Below are positions 1 to 4,882 of a DNA stretch of 7,598 nt, one piece after another (position 1 is the stretch's first letter; every line of letters starts with the position of its first letter). The stretch is from an uncultured Dorea sp. (GTDB lineage: Bacteria; Bacillota_A; Clostridia; Lachnospirales; Lachnospiraceae): contig CAOKJI010000074.1 of the NCBI GenBank assembly GCA_948468495.1, forward strand, positions 1-7,598, in the 5' to 3' direction. The notes under the pieces were generated by a model that was given only the letters and a program-made list of their open reading frames with translations, was not told the origin of the DNA and ran no database searches. Both the position numbers and the translations under genes were made by a program.

Positions 1-69
1 ATCCTGCATATATTCTCCTTTCGCAATCAAAGCGCATTGTAGTTTGTTTATTGTTGCTCGGATGTTCAT
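1..69 (-). CDS. Hypothetical phage/ICE-type protein, N-terminal 23 residues only
   Basis: Only the first 23 codons lie in the window; the gene runs off the left edge. The ATG at 69 overlaps the stop of the upstream gene as ATGA, the usual sign of termination-reinitiation coupling, and the frame stays open to base 1. The visible peptide starts MNIRATINKLQCALIAKG, which resembles short accessory proteins of clostridial phages and integrative elements (from memory; function unknown). A second in-frame ATG at 9 has its own good Shine-Dalgarno (AAAGGAG, 5 nt spacing), so a shorter product is possible. I prefer the start at 69 because the conserved-looking KLQ segment lies upstream of the second ATG. 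Composition is AT-rich like its upstream neighbour. Confidence 0.6.
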   Translation of the reverse strand, partial: MNIRATINKLQCALIAKGEYMQD

Positions 70-482
70 AATTCTTTCAATGCGGATTCGGCTTCTCCTT
101 TTGTGAGGAAACACAATCTTCCTCCGACTTTTTGATATTCGTTGTCGCCGTCACATAGTATGTAAAAACCATCTTCTTGTACGGCAATTCCAATAACAGG
201 TGCGTTTTCCATTGCTGTTGGAATTTTATTTCCGTCTTCATCTTCATCGGAAATCCAATATGTTATATCTCCCATTTTACAAGGCATTTTCAGCAGTTTC
301 CCTTGTTCCTCTAAGTCCTCGTATTTCTTTAATTGATTATTCTCCACGCGTTCTATCAGGCAAAACGAACTGATAACTTCCAATTCATCATCATTTAATC
401 TATTTTTGTTATCCAGTTTGCGAAGAATATTAACTGCCTTATTTCGTATAAAGTCATTTGAATACTTTGTCAATCTCTCCAT
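66..482 (-). CDS. Hypothetical accessory protein, 138 aa (MERLTKY / YEDLEEQG type)
   Basis: This is a soluble, acidic 138-residue protein with no signal peptide or membrane segment. It matches a type of small protein common in clostridial phages and conjugative elements: an N-terminus starting MERLTKY, a helical middle ending in KKYEDLEEQGKLLKMPC, and a beta-rich C-terminal half ending FLTKGEAESALKEL. No function is known to me. The ATG at 482 is chosen because GGAGGG (493-498) and AAAGGG (487-492) lie just upstream. The frame also has a TTG at 518 without any ribosome site, and it stays open back to base 626, so a longer product from a non-ATG start cannot be wholly excluded. G+C is low (17 to 23 per 60 bases), unlike the genes right of 930, suggesting separate acquisition. 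The stop overlaps the next gene by ATGA. Confidence 0.8.
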   Translation of the reverse strand: MERLTKYSNDFIRNKAVNILRKLDNKNRLNDDELEVISSFCLIERVENNQLKKYEDLEEQGKLLKMPCKMGDITYWISDEDEDGNKIPTAMENAPVIGIAVQEDGFYILCDGDNEYQKVGGRLCFLTKGEAESALKEL

Positions 483-531
483 ATTTCCCTTTCCCTCCAC
501 AATCCCCCTAAATTCCAAAAATATGCCGGTA

Positions 532-595
532 CTGCCGTATGCAGCTTCGCTTTCGCCCTTTAACGGCCCCGACTGCCGTCCGCTTATGGTAGCGG
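532..595 (-). ncRNA. Candidate structured leader RNA upstream of the 138-aa gene
   Basis: The 157-base gap between the 68-aa and 138-aa genes holds a GC-rich island inside AT-rich DNA. Read on the minus strand it gives three short hairpins: CCGCT/AGCGG (580-595, loop 585-590), directly abutting ACGGC/GCCGT (563-579, loop 568-574), and CTGC/GCAG (532-544). A GCGAAAGC segment near 547-554 could form a GNRA-like loop. The octamer ACTGCCGT (plus strand) occurs twice, at 531-538 and 572-579, so the middle arm at 563-567 can pair with either flanking copy: alternative folds. No clear U-tract terminator follows. It could be a riboregulator, a protein-binding leader, or DNA-level structure. I do not recognise a known class. 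Confidence 0.3.
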
Positions 596-639
596 CGCAC
601 CCGTTGACTTCGCGGCTGTTATCTGCTCACCATTCTTTT

Positions 640-846
640 TTATTGCCTAACAGGTTTTTGCTCCTGTGGGTTTTTTATAGTGCTTTCCCTTATTCCTGCA
701 CTCATTCTTCCTTTGCACTCATTCTCCTGCAAACTCATTTCCCCTAACATTTTTTTAAACTCGCATATTTCGCACATTCTGCTTTCCTGATTCCATTTTG
801 AAAAACGATAACCGCATTCATCGCATGGATTAAATGTTTGATTCAT
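640..846 (-). CDS. Small zinc-ribbon-like protein, 68 aa
   Basis: The 68-residue product has two CxxC pairs (C8/C11 and C25/C28, 13 residues apart), the spacing of a small zinc ribbon, followed by a charged helix and a polar tail ending PQEQKPVRQ. Function is unknown; by analogy with small phage zinc ribbons it could bind nucleic acid or a protein partner. The ATG at 846 follows a full AAGGAGG (850-856) with an unusually short 3-nt spacing. Just upstream is an 8-bp hairpin (860-881) and a possible promoter. Base composition is low G+C (21 per 60 in 721-780), like the genes to its left and unlike parB to its right. Its last codons overlap a plus-strand terminator-like hairpin. Confidence 0.6.
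   Translation of the reverse strand: MNQTFNPCDECGYRFSKWNQESRMCEICEFKKMLGEMSLQENECKGRMSAGIRESTIKNPQEQKPVRQ
646..676 (+). terminator. Terminator-like hairpin on the plus strand
   Basis: ACAGG (650-654) pairs with CCTGT (663-667), extended by CC/GG at the base, and is followed by six T residues at 671-676. The U-tract is on the plus strand only, although every gene here is on the minus strand. It sits within the 3' codons of the 68-aa gene. No plausible plus-strand promoter was found just upstream, so it may act on spurious antisense transcription or be coincidental. Confidence 0.3.
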
Positions 847-859
847 ATTCCTCCTTCCC

Positions 860-881
860 CCTCCGGCCCTTTCGCCGGAGG
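860..881 (-). other. 8-bp hairpin just upstream of the 68-aa gene's RBS
   Basis: On the minus strand CCTCCGGC and GCCGGAGG form a perfect 8-bp stem with a 6-nt loop (868-873), ending 3 nt before the AAGGAGG Shine-Dalgarno of the 68-aa gene. There is no U-tract on either side, so it is not an intrinsic terminator. The 5' arm begins CCTCC, which could also pair with the Shine-Dalgarno itself, so two states (site free or site masked) are conceivable. It also lies near the predicted 5' end of a transcript from the candidate promoter at 887-914, where it could protect mRNA. Confidence 0.45.
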
Positions 882-886
882 AATCT

Positions 887-914
887 ATTTTAACTGGTAA
901 CTGTGATATATCAG
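887..914 (-). promoter_or_regulatory. Candidate sigma-A promoter for the 68-aa gene
   Basis: On the minus strand there is CTGATA (909-914, 4 of 6 to TTGACA), a 16-nt spacer, and TAAAAT (887-892, 5 of 6 to TATAAT). It lies in the gap after parB and would start transcription near base 880. This fits the point where base composition and gene type change. Weak -35; moderate-to-low confidence. Confidence 0.3.
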
Positions 915-930
915 CCAGCCGGTGCCGTTT

Positions 931-2187
931 TCAGTCTCCCGGTGTCCGATTCGGACACCTTTCCTCCCTGCATCCCGTTACCTCAAAGCCTAGAATACAG
1001 AATCCTTCTTCCAGTCCTGTATAATCTTCCAGCATATAGGTAATCTCCGCCTCTATCACCCGTCCGGTAAAGCTTCCTTTCTCATATTCCATCGCCTTAA
1101 ACCAGTCGCCCACCCGGTAGCCTCTGTCATTCTTTCGCAATGTGAACCGCTTTCTTTGGCTTACCACATCCTCGTAATGCATCGCCGCTATTTTTATCTC
1201 ATGGATTTTCGTACCTTTCCCTTCCTTACCCGGCAGCTTATCCATCTTCTTCAAATCTTCCTGTTCCCGCAGCCTGCGCCTTGTCTCTCTGTCGATTCTT
1301 TCCTGCTCTTCCTCATAGCGCTGTTCTTCCGTCTTCTCCGCTTCTGCCTTATTGATATACTGGTCGCACTTTTTGCAGGTACCTGTTTTGACATTGCATT
1401 CCTGATACCGCTGACAGGAATAACACAGGGAAGTAACGCTCTCCGGGTGCGGCGTCTCATAATCATCTCCGGCCCTTTTCTCTGCTACCCTCTCTGCAAT
1501 CTCCTTCGCCCTGACATTACTGCCTGCTGCCACTTCGTCAGCAATCTCCTTCTGCTCCTCCGGCGGAAGCTTCGCCGCCTCATAAGCTGCGGATATGCCA
1601 AGATTACCCTTTGCAAATTCTTCCTTAATCTCCGGCGTCGCATGATTCTGAATATTCTCCATCCGGGCTATATTGGTACTGCTCTCATTCAGAAGTTCCG
1701 CTATCACATCCCGCAGTTTACCCGGAATCTCAAGTCCGTCTTCTTCCTTTGCCCGTATCAGCGCCTTTTTCAGCCTTCCGGCCTGCTCTGTCCTCTCCCA
1801 TGGGCTGAGTTCCCTGTTATAAGCATTTCCAATCAGTAACGACAAATCAAACACTGCCTCTGTCATATCCCTGTAAAGAAAACGCACACGCTTATATTCC
1901 TCATGCCCTCGCTCGATATTTAAAATATTCGCAAGGTTACGCCTGTGGCCGCTGACAATCCGAAATTCCCCGTTTACCCTGCCTAACACTGCCGGCTGCT
2001 GCTGGCCAACCGCTAAAAAGCTGTCAGCCAGCTCTTCAATATTTTCCTGCGAATAAAAATTATTGTCAGACGGCTTCACCTCCCTTGGGTCCAGATAGAT
2101 TTCCCGATATTCCTCTGTCCTGGCCGCTGCCTCCGTCCTGCTTTTCATATTCATGATATCCCCGATACCAAATCTCGCCTTTGCCAC
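931..2187 (-). CDS. parB: ParB-like partition protein fused to a DUF3850/ASCH-like domain
   Basis: The 418-residue product is a ParB-family DNA-binding and presumed CTPase protein that would load on a centromere site and work with the adjacent ParA to segregate the element. Visible parts: a ParB N-terminal domain (about 30-110) with IVSGHRR at 77-83, the C-motif/box II equivalent of GERR; a helix-turn-helix region (about 155-200); a Cys cluster C255/C258/C264/C271/C274, probably zinc-binding; a long charged coiled-coil-like stretch (about 280-325); and a C-terminal domain at 327-403 (IHEIKI, FTLRKNDRGYRVGDWF, EITYMLEDY) matching DUF3850, a member of the ASCH/PUA-like RNA-binding fold. Canonical ParB is about 280-300 aa, so the last 100 residues are an addition. 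The start is GTG at 2187, preceded by AAGGAAGG inside the end of parA; the intergenic gap is 6 nt. A 19-bp palindrome lies in its final codons. Confidence 0.88.
   Translation of the reverse strand: MAKARFGIGDIMNMKSRTEAAARTEEYREIYLDPREVKPSDNNFYSQENIEELADSFLAVGQQQPAVLGRVNGEFRIVSGHRRNLANILNIERGHEEYKRVRFLYRDMTEAVFDLSLLIGNAYNRELSPWERTEQAGRLKKALIRAKEEDGLEIPGKLRDVIAELLNESSTNIARMENIQNHATPEIKEEFAKGNLGISAAYEAAKLPPEEQKEIADEVAAGSNVRAKEIAERVAEKRAGDDYETPHPESVTSLCYSCQRYQECNVKTGTCKKCDQYINKAEAEKTEEQRYEEEQERIDRETRRRLREQEDLKKMDKLPGKEGKGTKIHEIKIAAMHYEDVVSQRKRFTLRKNDRGYRVGDWFKAMEYEKGSFTGRVIEAEITYMLEDYTGLEEGFCILGFEVTGCREERCPNRTPGD
941..959. repeat. Near-perfect 19-bp palindrome, candidate parS or 3' hairpin
   Basis: GGTGTCCGATTCGGACACC is a perfect 9-bp inverted repeat around one central base, inside the last codons of parB. 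ParB proteins usually bind palindromic sites of similar size near their own genes, so it could be a centromere (parS-like) site. In RNA it would form a strong hairpin, but no U-tract follows on the minus strand, so it is not a standard terminator. I found no second full copy in the window. Confidence 0.4.
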
Positions 2188-2193
2188 CCTGTC

Positions 2194-2961
2194 TTACCTT
2201 CCTTTCCCAGTATAACTGCTTACAAATTTCTTATAATCCTGTGCGGCCCCGCAGCATGGGCTGTATTCATAGATCGGCCTGCGCATGAAAGAATTTTCCG
2301 CCACCTTCTTCGAGTACCGGATAATTCCCAGTATGTCATATTTCCCCTGCTGCCTCAGCCATTCCATCCCCGCCGACTCTCCGTCCGTATTCTGGAATAC
2401 CGTCACCAGAACGCCCAGAAGACGCATACGGGGATTGAACGCTTTCGCCTCTTCTATCTGCCCTTCCACAATATCCAGCCCCTCCAGAGCGTCTTCATCA
2501 ATCTTGACCGGCACAATCACCTCGTCCGTAACCGCCAGCGCATTAATCACGTGAATCCCGATATCCGGCGGATTATCTATGATGCAGTAATCATAATATC
2601 CGTCTGCTGCCATCTGCTCCATAAAAGTCTTATACCGCCCGATCTGGTTCTCATTCTCTTCTCTGGTCAGATTCCACGCGGCCCCAAACAGGGACATATT
2701 CGCCGTTACAATGTCTATTCCTTCGTACTCCGTCCGCTGTATAAGCTCATCCGCATGATTCCACTGTAAGCTAAGCAGCTTTGTAACCGGAGCTATGCTC
2801 TCTGCGTCGTATCTGCCGTATGCCTTGCTTAAATTCCCCTGCTTGTCATTATCCAGAAGCAGCACTTTGTAACCCCTGCGGTAAAGCTCATAGGCCATAT
2901 TCGCCGCCGTAAAGGTCTTGGCTACACCGCCCTTTAAATTCAGAATGCTTATTGTTTTCAT
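2194..2961 (-). CDS. parA: ParA-family partition ATPase
   Basis: The 255-residue ParA/MinD-type P-loop ATPase would form ATP-dependent dimers on nucleoid DNA and move ParB-bound element copies. Numbered from the start used here, it has the deviant Walker A KGGVAKT (10-16, signature lysine at 10), the A' motif LLLDNDKQGN (34-43) and Walker B CIIDNPP (126-132). It lacks an N-terminal helix-turn-helix, so it is the short type and would not autoregulate by DNA binding as P1 ParA does. I chose the ATG at 2961 because the family usually begins a few residues before the first strand, and it overlaps the upstream stop as ATGA. An in-frame ATG at 2973 would add MGKG and is also plausible. parB follows after 6 nt. 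Confidence 0.92.
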   Translation of the reverse strand: MKTISILNLKGGVAKTFTAANMAYELYRRGYKVLLLDNDKQGNLSKAYGRYDAESIAPVTKLLSLQWNHADELIQRTEYEGIDIVTANMSLFGAAWNLTREENENQIGRYKTFMEQMAADGYYDYCIIDNPPDIGIHVINALAVTDEVIVPVKIDEDALEGLDIVEGQIEEAKAFNPRMRLLGVLVTVFQNTDGESAGMEWLRQQGKYDILGIIRYSKKVAENSFMRRPIYEYSPCCGAAQDYKKFVSSYTGKGR

Positions 2962-3368
2962 TCCTTTCCCCATATCTGCCCCGCCTTTCCCAGCTTCTCT
3001 GTGTGTAATAAATACGTCTCAATCAGCTCCGCCGCGCTCTGCCAGCCATAGCATACCGCTGTAAAATAACCCTGCCGTCCCAGATACTCTAACCAGCGTT
3101 TCTGACTGGCCGTCGCCCTGTTCTGACCGGCCTTAAGCTCTATGTACATCCCATGGTATCCTCCCCGCGCTGCCGGTAACACAATATCCGGCACTCCCGC
3201 CTTTACACCCTGCCTCTTAAGCGCCGTTGCTGTCGCCTTATCCCGTTTCCCGCCGTTTGGCACATGATGCAGATAAGCCAGTTCCGGCATCCGGGCCTGC
3301 TGATACACCGCCCAGATAAATAACGCCTCCTGATGCCCGCTCTCGTCGTCCAGCCTAAAATTTCTCAT
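2958..3368 (-). CDS. VRR-NUC domain nuclease, 136 aa
   Basis: This is a stand-alone VRR-NUC protein (PD-(D/E)XK superfamily), a type often found in phage replication modules, where it is thought to act on structured DNA such as junctions or flaps; the substrate here is unknown. The whole protein is the domain: E14 in HQEALF, HVPNGGKR at 35-42, the catalytic D61 within GVPD (58-61), E77-L-K79 in IELK, and Q89 in the following helix, then a beta strand and helix (YFTAVCYGWQSAAELI). All expected acidic and lysine residues are present. The ATG at 3368 has AAGGAGA about 10 nt upstream. It overlaps the previous gene by 14 bp and parA by ATGA, so it is part of the rep-par operon, an uncommon place for this nuclease. 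Confidence 0.88.
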   Translation of the reverse strand: MRNFRLDDESGHQEALFIWAVYQQARMPELAYLHHVPNGGKRDKATATALKRQGVKAGVPDIVLPAARGGYHGMYIELKAGQNRATASQKRWLEYLGRQGYFTAVCYGWQSAAELIETYLLHTEKLGKAGQIWGKE

Positions 3369-3570
3369 GCTTCCGCTCTCTCCTTCCCGTAACTGCTAAA
3401 TGTTTCATCCCGGATGCCCCTTTCTCCTGACCGCTCTGACTGCGCACATCCCACTGGCACAAATCGTAATACTCGCACCGCAGACAGCACCGCCTGCATC
3501 CCTTCCCGGTCTGGAAGATCCAGTAGCCAAGTCTTTCCATGATTTCTTTAAATCCTTTGATTTCTTTCAT
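3355..3570 (-). CDS. Small Cys-rich protein of unknown function, 71 aa
   Basis: The 71-residue basic protein has a compact cysteine cluster (C25, C28, C29, C32, C38; pattern CxxCCxxCx5C) that looks metal-binding, preceded by a short helix and followed by a polar, Lys/Arg-rich tail. No family recognised. It starts at 3570, 16 nt after the rep stop, with AAGGAAG upstream, and its end overlaps the VRR-NUC start by 14 bp. Placement inside a tightly coupled operon is the main support that it is real. ATG at 3540 (residue 11) is an alternative start. Possibly an accessory factor for Rep or the nuclease, but that is only inference from position. Confidence 0.6.
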   Translation of the reverse strand: MKEIKGFKEIMERLGYWIFQTGKGCRRCCLRCEYYDLCQWDVRSQSGQEKGASGMKHLAVTGRRERKHEKF

Positions 3571-3586
3571 TTTCCATCTCTTCCTT

Positions 3587-4354
3587 TCATCCGCCTTCCC
3601 CCGGTACCTTTACCAGTATATAACGGAAATAACCATACCCATGGTATTCGGGGCTGTGTACGCCCCTGCTGACACTGTCTTTGTCCACATAGTAGCCCTT
3701 AATCTCCCTTGCTTCGGAGCGGAACCATTCCCGGTCTGTAATAATCCGTATTTCCGGTTCCGGCCTTTCCAGATTCTTGCTGCAGTTCCAGCGCTTCCCC
3801 ATCAGCGCGCCGTCTTCTTCCTTCCGGTGTTCATCCGTATACTTGATGAAATATTCTGCCAGCTTCGCATAGTTCCCCGTATCGTCTAGAGGAAACACCT
3901 TCACCCGGTTATGACCTTCATATGCCTTATACCAGCATTTCTGTAAAATCCTCGTATCTATCCGGCTGATTACCAGATGATGGTGTCTCGCCCCGCGTTT
4001 CCCAATCTCCATCACATGAATATACTTTAGTACCAATCCGGCTTTCTGGTACTCCTTCCTGCACTCCCGTAAGAACACATCCATATCCTTTCGCATCTGC
4101 TCTTTTGTTCTACTCTCTTCTCCCTTTTTACGGATATAATCCAGTACCAGATGATAGTCCCCGAATCCGAAGTTTGCATTCATCAGAATACGCAGCTTCC
4201 TGACAGCCTGCCTTGTATTTACCTTCTTCTGCTGCTCTGTGGTAGGCCTTACCTTATCCCCTCTCTTTATCCCCTTCATTTTATATCTGCTGGTATAATA
4301 TTTTTCTATCTCTATCGTTTTCCCCGCCCTTGTAATCCTCAAAATGTACGGCAT
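3587..4354 (-). CDS. HUH-type rolling-circle replication initiator (Rep, ORF2/G2P-like)
   Basis: This 255-residue protein has the marks of an HUH endonuclease that nicks one strand at an origin and stays bound to the 5' end through tyrosine. Motif 1 is FGDYHLVLDY (64-73). Motif 2 is ARHHHLVIS (122-130), giving the metal-binding His pair within H124-H126. Motif 3 is Y168-F-I-K-Y172, the two-tyrosine YxxxY arrangement of the phage phiX174 A / G2P-like superfamily; Lys171 sits between. No helicase domain is present, so host PcrA or the element's own helicase would be needed. The ATG at 4354 follows AAAGGGG with about 8 nt spacing. The upstream non-coding region has a CTTGATA nick-site candidate, matching this Rep class, and an opposite-strand RNA. 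It could serve a plasmid, a phage or an integrative element. Confidence 0.82.
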   Translation of the reverse strand: MPYILRITRAGKTIEIEKYYTSRYKMKGIKRGDKVRPTTEQQKKVNTRQAVRKLRILMNANFGFGDYHLVLDYIRKKGEESRTKEQMRKDMDVFLRECRKEYQKAGLVLKYIHVMEIGKRGARHHHLVISRIDTRILQKCWYKAYEGHNRVKVFPLDDTGNYAKLAEYFIKYTDEHRKEEDGALMGKRWNCSKNLERPEPEIRIITDREWFRSEAREIKGYYVDKDSVSRGVHSPEYHGYGYFRYILVKVPGEGG

Positions 4355-4385
4355 ATCCCATACCCCTTTCCGGTCTGTCCTGTCG

Positions 4386-4431
4386 GTAAGTTAATAGTTT
4401 TATCAAGTGTAAAGTGGGGCTCTCACGCCCC
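4386..4431 (-). other. Candidate rolling-circle double-strand origin with CTTGATA nick site
   Basis: On the minus strand, 4401-4407 reads CTTGATA, the core nicked between G and A in phiX174 and pC194-type origins (established for those replicons). Here the predicted break lies between 4404 and 4403. It extends as ACTTGATA, identical to the phiX174 origin core, and TTGATA/TATTAA (4391-4406) form an imperfect inverted repeat. A GGGGC/GCCCC hairpin (4416-4431) sits 8 nt to its 5' side. It lies 47 bases upstream of the start codon of a two-tyrosine HUH Rep. Nicking itself is inferred. Confidence 0.55.
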
Positions 4432-4437
4432 TTTTTT
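4416..4437 (+). terminator. GC hairpin with T-tract on the plus strand
   Basis: GGGGC (4416-4420) and GCCCC (4427-4431) form a stem with a 6-nt loop, followed by six T residues (4432-4437). In the plus direction this is a short intrinsic terminator that would stop antisense transcripts leaving rep, just before the plus-strand promoter at 4440. The same hairpin may be part of the origin instead. Confidence 0.4.
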
Positions 4438-4439
4438 CC

Positions 4440-4468
4440 TTGACTTCCTGCCATACATCGCTTATACT
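4440..4468 (+). promoter_or_regulatory. Strong sigma-A promoter on the plus strand, opposite to all genes
   Basis: TTGACT (4440-4445, 5 of 6 to consensus), an exactly 17-nt spacer, and TATACT (4463-4468, 5 of 6). It is the best promoter-like sequence I found in the window and it points against every gene. Expected start is near A4475 (or A4473), just before the two-hairpin RNA at 4475-4535. Confidence 0.65.
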
Positions 4469-4474
4469 GATTAC

Positions 4475-4535
4475 AGGTTCTTGGAAGCTGTATAGCTTCG
4501 CCCCTGTGGTATTCCCGTACCGCAGGGGCTTTTTT
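4475..4535 (+). ncRNA. Candidate antisense regulatory RNA (about 61 nt) in the rep leader
   Basis: Between the plus-strand promoter and a strong intrinsic terminator lies a short transcript of about 61 nt made almost entirely of two adjacent hairpins: GAAGCT/AGCTTC with loop GTAT (4484-4499), and a 12-bp stem with loop TTCCCG (4500-4529) ending in a T-tract. There is no open reading frame with a start site. Any transcript entering rep from the upstream minus-strand genes would be its exact complement, placing it as a counter-transcribed RNA. Such RNAs control rep expression and copy number in pT181, pMV158 and pIP501. Its 5' end is about 120 nt from the rep start codon, so control could be by attenuation or by altering leader folding rather than by covering the ribosome site. 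Promoter, structure and terminator are seen; expression and role are inferred. Confidence 0.55.
4500..4535 (+). terminator. Intrinsic terminator of the plus-strand small RNA
   Basis: GCCCCTGTGGTA (4500-4511) pairs with TACCGCAGGGGC (4518-4529): 12 bp with one G-U wobble and a 6-nt loop, followed directly by six T residues (4530-4535). The T-tract is on the plus strand only. This is the clearest intrinsic terminator in the window. Confidence 0.8.
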
Positions 4536-4572
4536 CCTTCTTTCCGAAATCCATTTCTCTATTGATTTGTCA

Positions 4573-4842
4573 TCATCCGGCCCTTTTCTCCTGCTCTCTG
4601 CCGTTCTCCTTCCAGCTATAAATTTCCAGCATGGAGGCTGCTTTCCGAAAACACGTTATGTTATCCTTGTCCGTTAAGCTGCATACACAGCGCGTTTCCC
4701 GGTTTCCTTCACATTCCCAGATCTCTATCTTTCCGCCGTCTTTTTCGCTCCACTGCATGTGCATACGTAGGTTATACTTTTTCTGTAACGGCCGGTATTT
4801 CTGGAAGAACTCTCTTACAACGTTTCTATACTCTTCATCCAT
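4573..4842 (-). CDS. Hypothetical small protein, 89 aa
   Basis: The 89-residue protein begins MDEEYRNVVREFFQKYRPLQ and appears to be one small alpha/beta domain: an N-terminal helix, strands around MHMQWS, KIEIWEC and CVCSL, then a C-terminal helix (FRKAASMLEIYSW) and a charged tail. No family recognised and no clear catalytic motif; two of the three cysteines are close together (CVC). The ATG at 4842 is chosen because GGAAGGG lies 7-8 nt upstream; the longer in-frame reading from 4959 would overlap the upstream gene by 77 bp and adds an unlikely Arg/Lys-rich leader. It lies 40 nt after the helicase-methyltransferase gene and precedes the origin/antisense-RNA gap. Confidence 0.62.
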   Translation of the reverse strand: MDEEYRNVVREFFQKYRPLQKKYNLRMHMQWSEKDGGKIEIWECEGNRETRCVCSLTDKDNITCFRKAASMLEIYSWKENGREQEKRAG

Positions 4843-4882
4843 ACAGCATCCCTTCCCAGCCTTTCTTCCTGCCTTCCTGCCT

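Noticed and set aside
860..881. Hairpin considered as the terminator of the parB operon
   Set aside because: No T-tract on the minus side; purine-rich sequence and a ribosome site follow instead.
1156..1839. 227-codon open frame on the plus strand
   Set aside because: Lies entirely antisense to parB, which has clear domain motifs. No ribosome site or recognisable motif; the Leu/Phe/Cys-rich product is typical of a shadow frame.
4472..4555. 27-codon minus-strand frame beginning MDFGKKEKSPCGTG in the origin gap
   Set aside because: No Shine-Dalgarno before the ATG, and it is the exact complement of the hairpin RNA. Probably a by-product of that structure.
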